NCBI RefSeq assembly: GCF_010668805.1
Contig: NZ_WUFT01000003.1
Location: 310,001 to 374,000 of the forward strand
Reading direction: 5' to 3'
DNA: 64,000 bases
Source: Rhizobium phaseoli
GTDB taxonomy: Bacteria; Pseudomonadota; Alphaproteobacteria; Rhizobiales; Rhizobiaceae
This document shows positions 63,586 to 64,000 of the stretch, one piece after another (the first letter of the stretch is position 1; each line of letters starts with the position of its first letter). A program made the translations under genes and the position numbers. The notes under the pieces were generated by a model. That model did no database searches. It worked only from the letters and a program-made list of their open reading frames with translations, and was not told the DNA's origin.

Positions 63586-64000
63586 TCAGTTACGGGCGCG
63601 CCAGAAGGCGATCTGCCTGCGGACTTCGGACGGCGCCGTGCCGCCGAAGCTCTTGCGGCTGGCGACCGAGGCTTCAACGGTCAGCACGCCGTAGACCTTG
63701 TCGGTGATGTCGGGATGGATCGCCTGCAGGTCGGCGAGCGGCAGTTCGGCAAGGTCGCAGCTCTTGCTTTCGGCAAGCGCCACGGCCCGGCCGGTGACGT
63801 GATGGGCATCGCGGAAGGGCAGGCCCGCTTCGCGCACCAGCCAGTCGGCAAGATCGGTCGCCGTCGAATAACCGGAGCCGGCCGCAGCCTTCATGCGCGC
63901 GGTGTTGACCGTCATGTCGCGCACCATGCCGGTCATGGCAGCAATCGCCAGTTCCAGGCTCTCGGCGGCGTCGAACACCTGTTCCTTGTCTTCCTGCATG
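63586..64000 (-). CDS. argH: Argininosuccinate lyase (C-terminal part; gene continues beyond the window)
   Basis: Final step of arginine synthesis, splitting argininosuccinate to arginine and fumarate. The visible 137 residues match the C-terminal domain: [34 protein letters not shown], and the closing [18 protein letters not shown]. The 5' two-thirds, including the active-site signature, lie outside the window on the right. Confidence 0.93.
   Translation of the reverse strand, partial: MQEDKEQVFDAAESLELAIAAMTGMVRDMTVNTARMKAAAGSGYSTATDLADWLVREAGLPFRDAHHVTGRAVALAESKSCDLAELPLADLQAIHPDITDKVYGVLTVEASVASRKSFGGTAPSEVRRQIAFWRARN

Overview
The window is chromosomal DNA of an alphaproteobacterium of the Rhizobium type (R. 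etli / R. leguminosarum group). This rests on the GC-rich codon use, an ALAS-type hemA, the cobaltochelatase pair cobS-cobT, the hisC-tyrC and ftsE-ftsX neighbourhoods, and short intergenic palindromic mosaic elements of the kind known from rhizobia. Most of it is core housekeeping sequence, broken by a few accessory stretches. No phage, insertion sequence, CRISPR array or rRNA was seen. One tRNA gene (Arg, anticodon CCT) is present.

Layout. 1-7.8 kb: tamB (3' end cut by the window edge) and tamA, reading leftward. 7.9-9.8 kb: a glycine-zipper lipoprotein and hemA. 10-17.3 kb: a LacI-type regulator, a sugar ABC transporter and a GH127 beta-L-arabinofuranosidase, apparently one autoregulated catabolic operon. 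17.3-22.6 kb: a dxr-type reductoisomerase, then small exported and accessory genes, including an AAC(6')-like acetyltransferase and a brnT-brnA toxin-antitoxin pair with a frameshifted toxin, then tRNA-Arg. 22.6-28.9 kb: an M20D amidohydrolase, a penicillin-binding DD-carboxypeptidase, a His-rich CobW/COG0523 GTPase, an orphan low-GC gene, tusA and an L,D-transpeptidase lipoprotein. 29-32.8 kb: an accessory patch with intact SDR, AraC and GST genes among three gene remnants. 32.9-38.6 kb: accA, a small membrane protein, xerD, aroK-aroB, a CBS/CorC membrane protein and bolA. 38.6-49.3 kb: a J-domain protein, cobS-cobT, an esterase-like phytase-domain protein, a P-loop kinase, a VUT-family queuosine-precursor transporter, rpmB, a DUF3108 protein, a DMT exporter, a DUF985 cupin, glyoxalase II and a methyltransferase. 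49.3-64 kb: hisC-tyrC, an acetyltransferase, a DUF2125 protein, a gamma-glutamylcyclotransferase, an acyltransferase, a DUF218 protein, ftsX-ftsE, hpt, a CpdR-like regulator, a large TIGR02302 membrane protein, lysA, an LptM-like lipoprotein and the 3' end of argH.

Themes. Several pairs are translationally coupled by 4-base overlaps (aroK-aroB-CorC, hisC-tyrC, gloB-cupin, the two permeases). Envelope biogenesis is strongly represented: TamA/TamB, DD-carboxypeptidase, L,D-transpeptidase, FtsEX, acyltransferase and LptM.

The most noteworthy observations are: eight exact-length 321-bp tandem units inside tamB; a preQ1-I-like pseudoknot overlapping the start codon of the queuosine-precursor transporter; the broken brnT beside an intact brnA; the cluster of gene remnants at 29-32.8 kb; and the intracellular GH127 operon, which may take up plant beta-L-arabinofuranosides.
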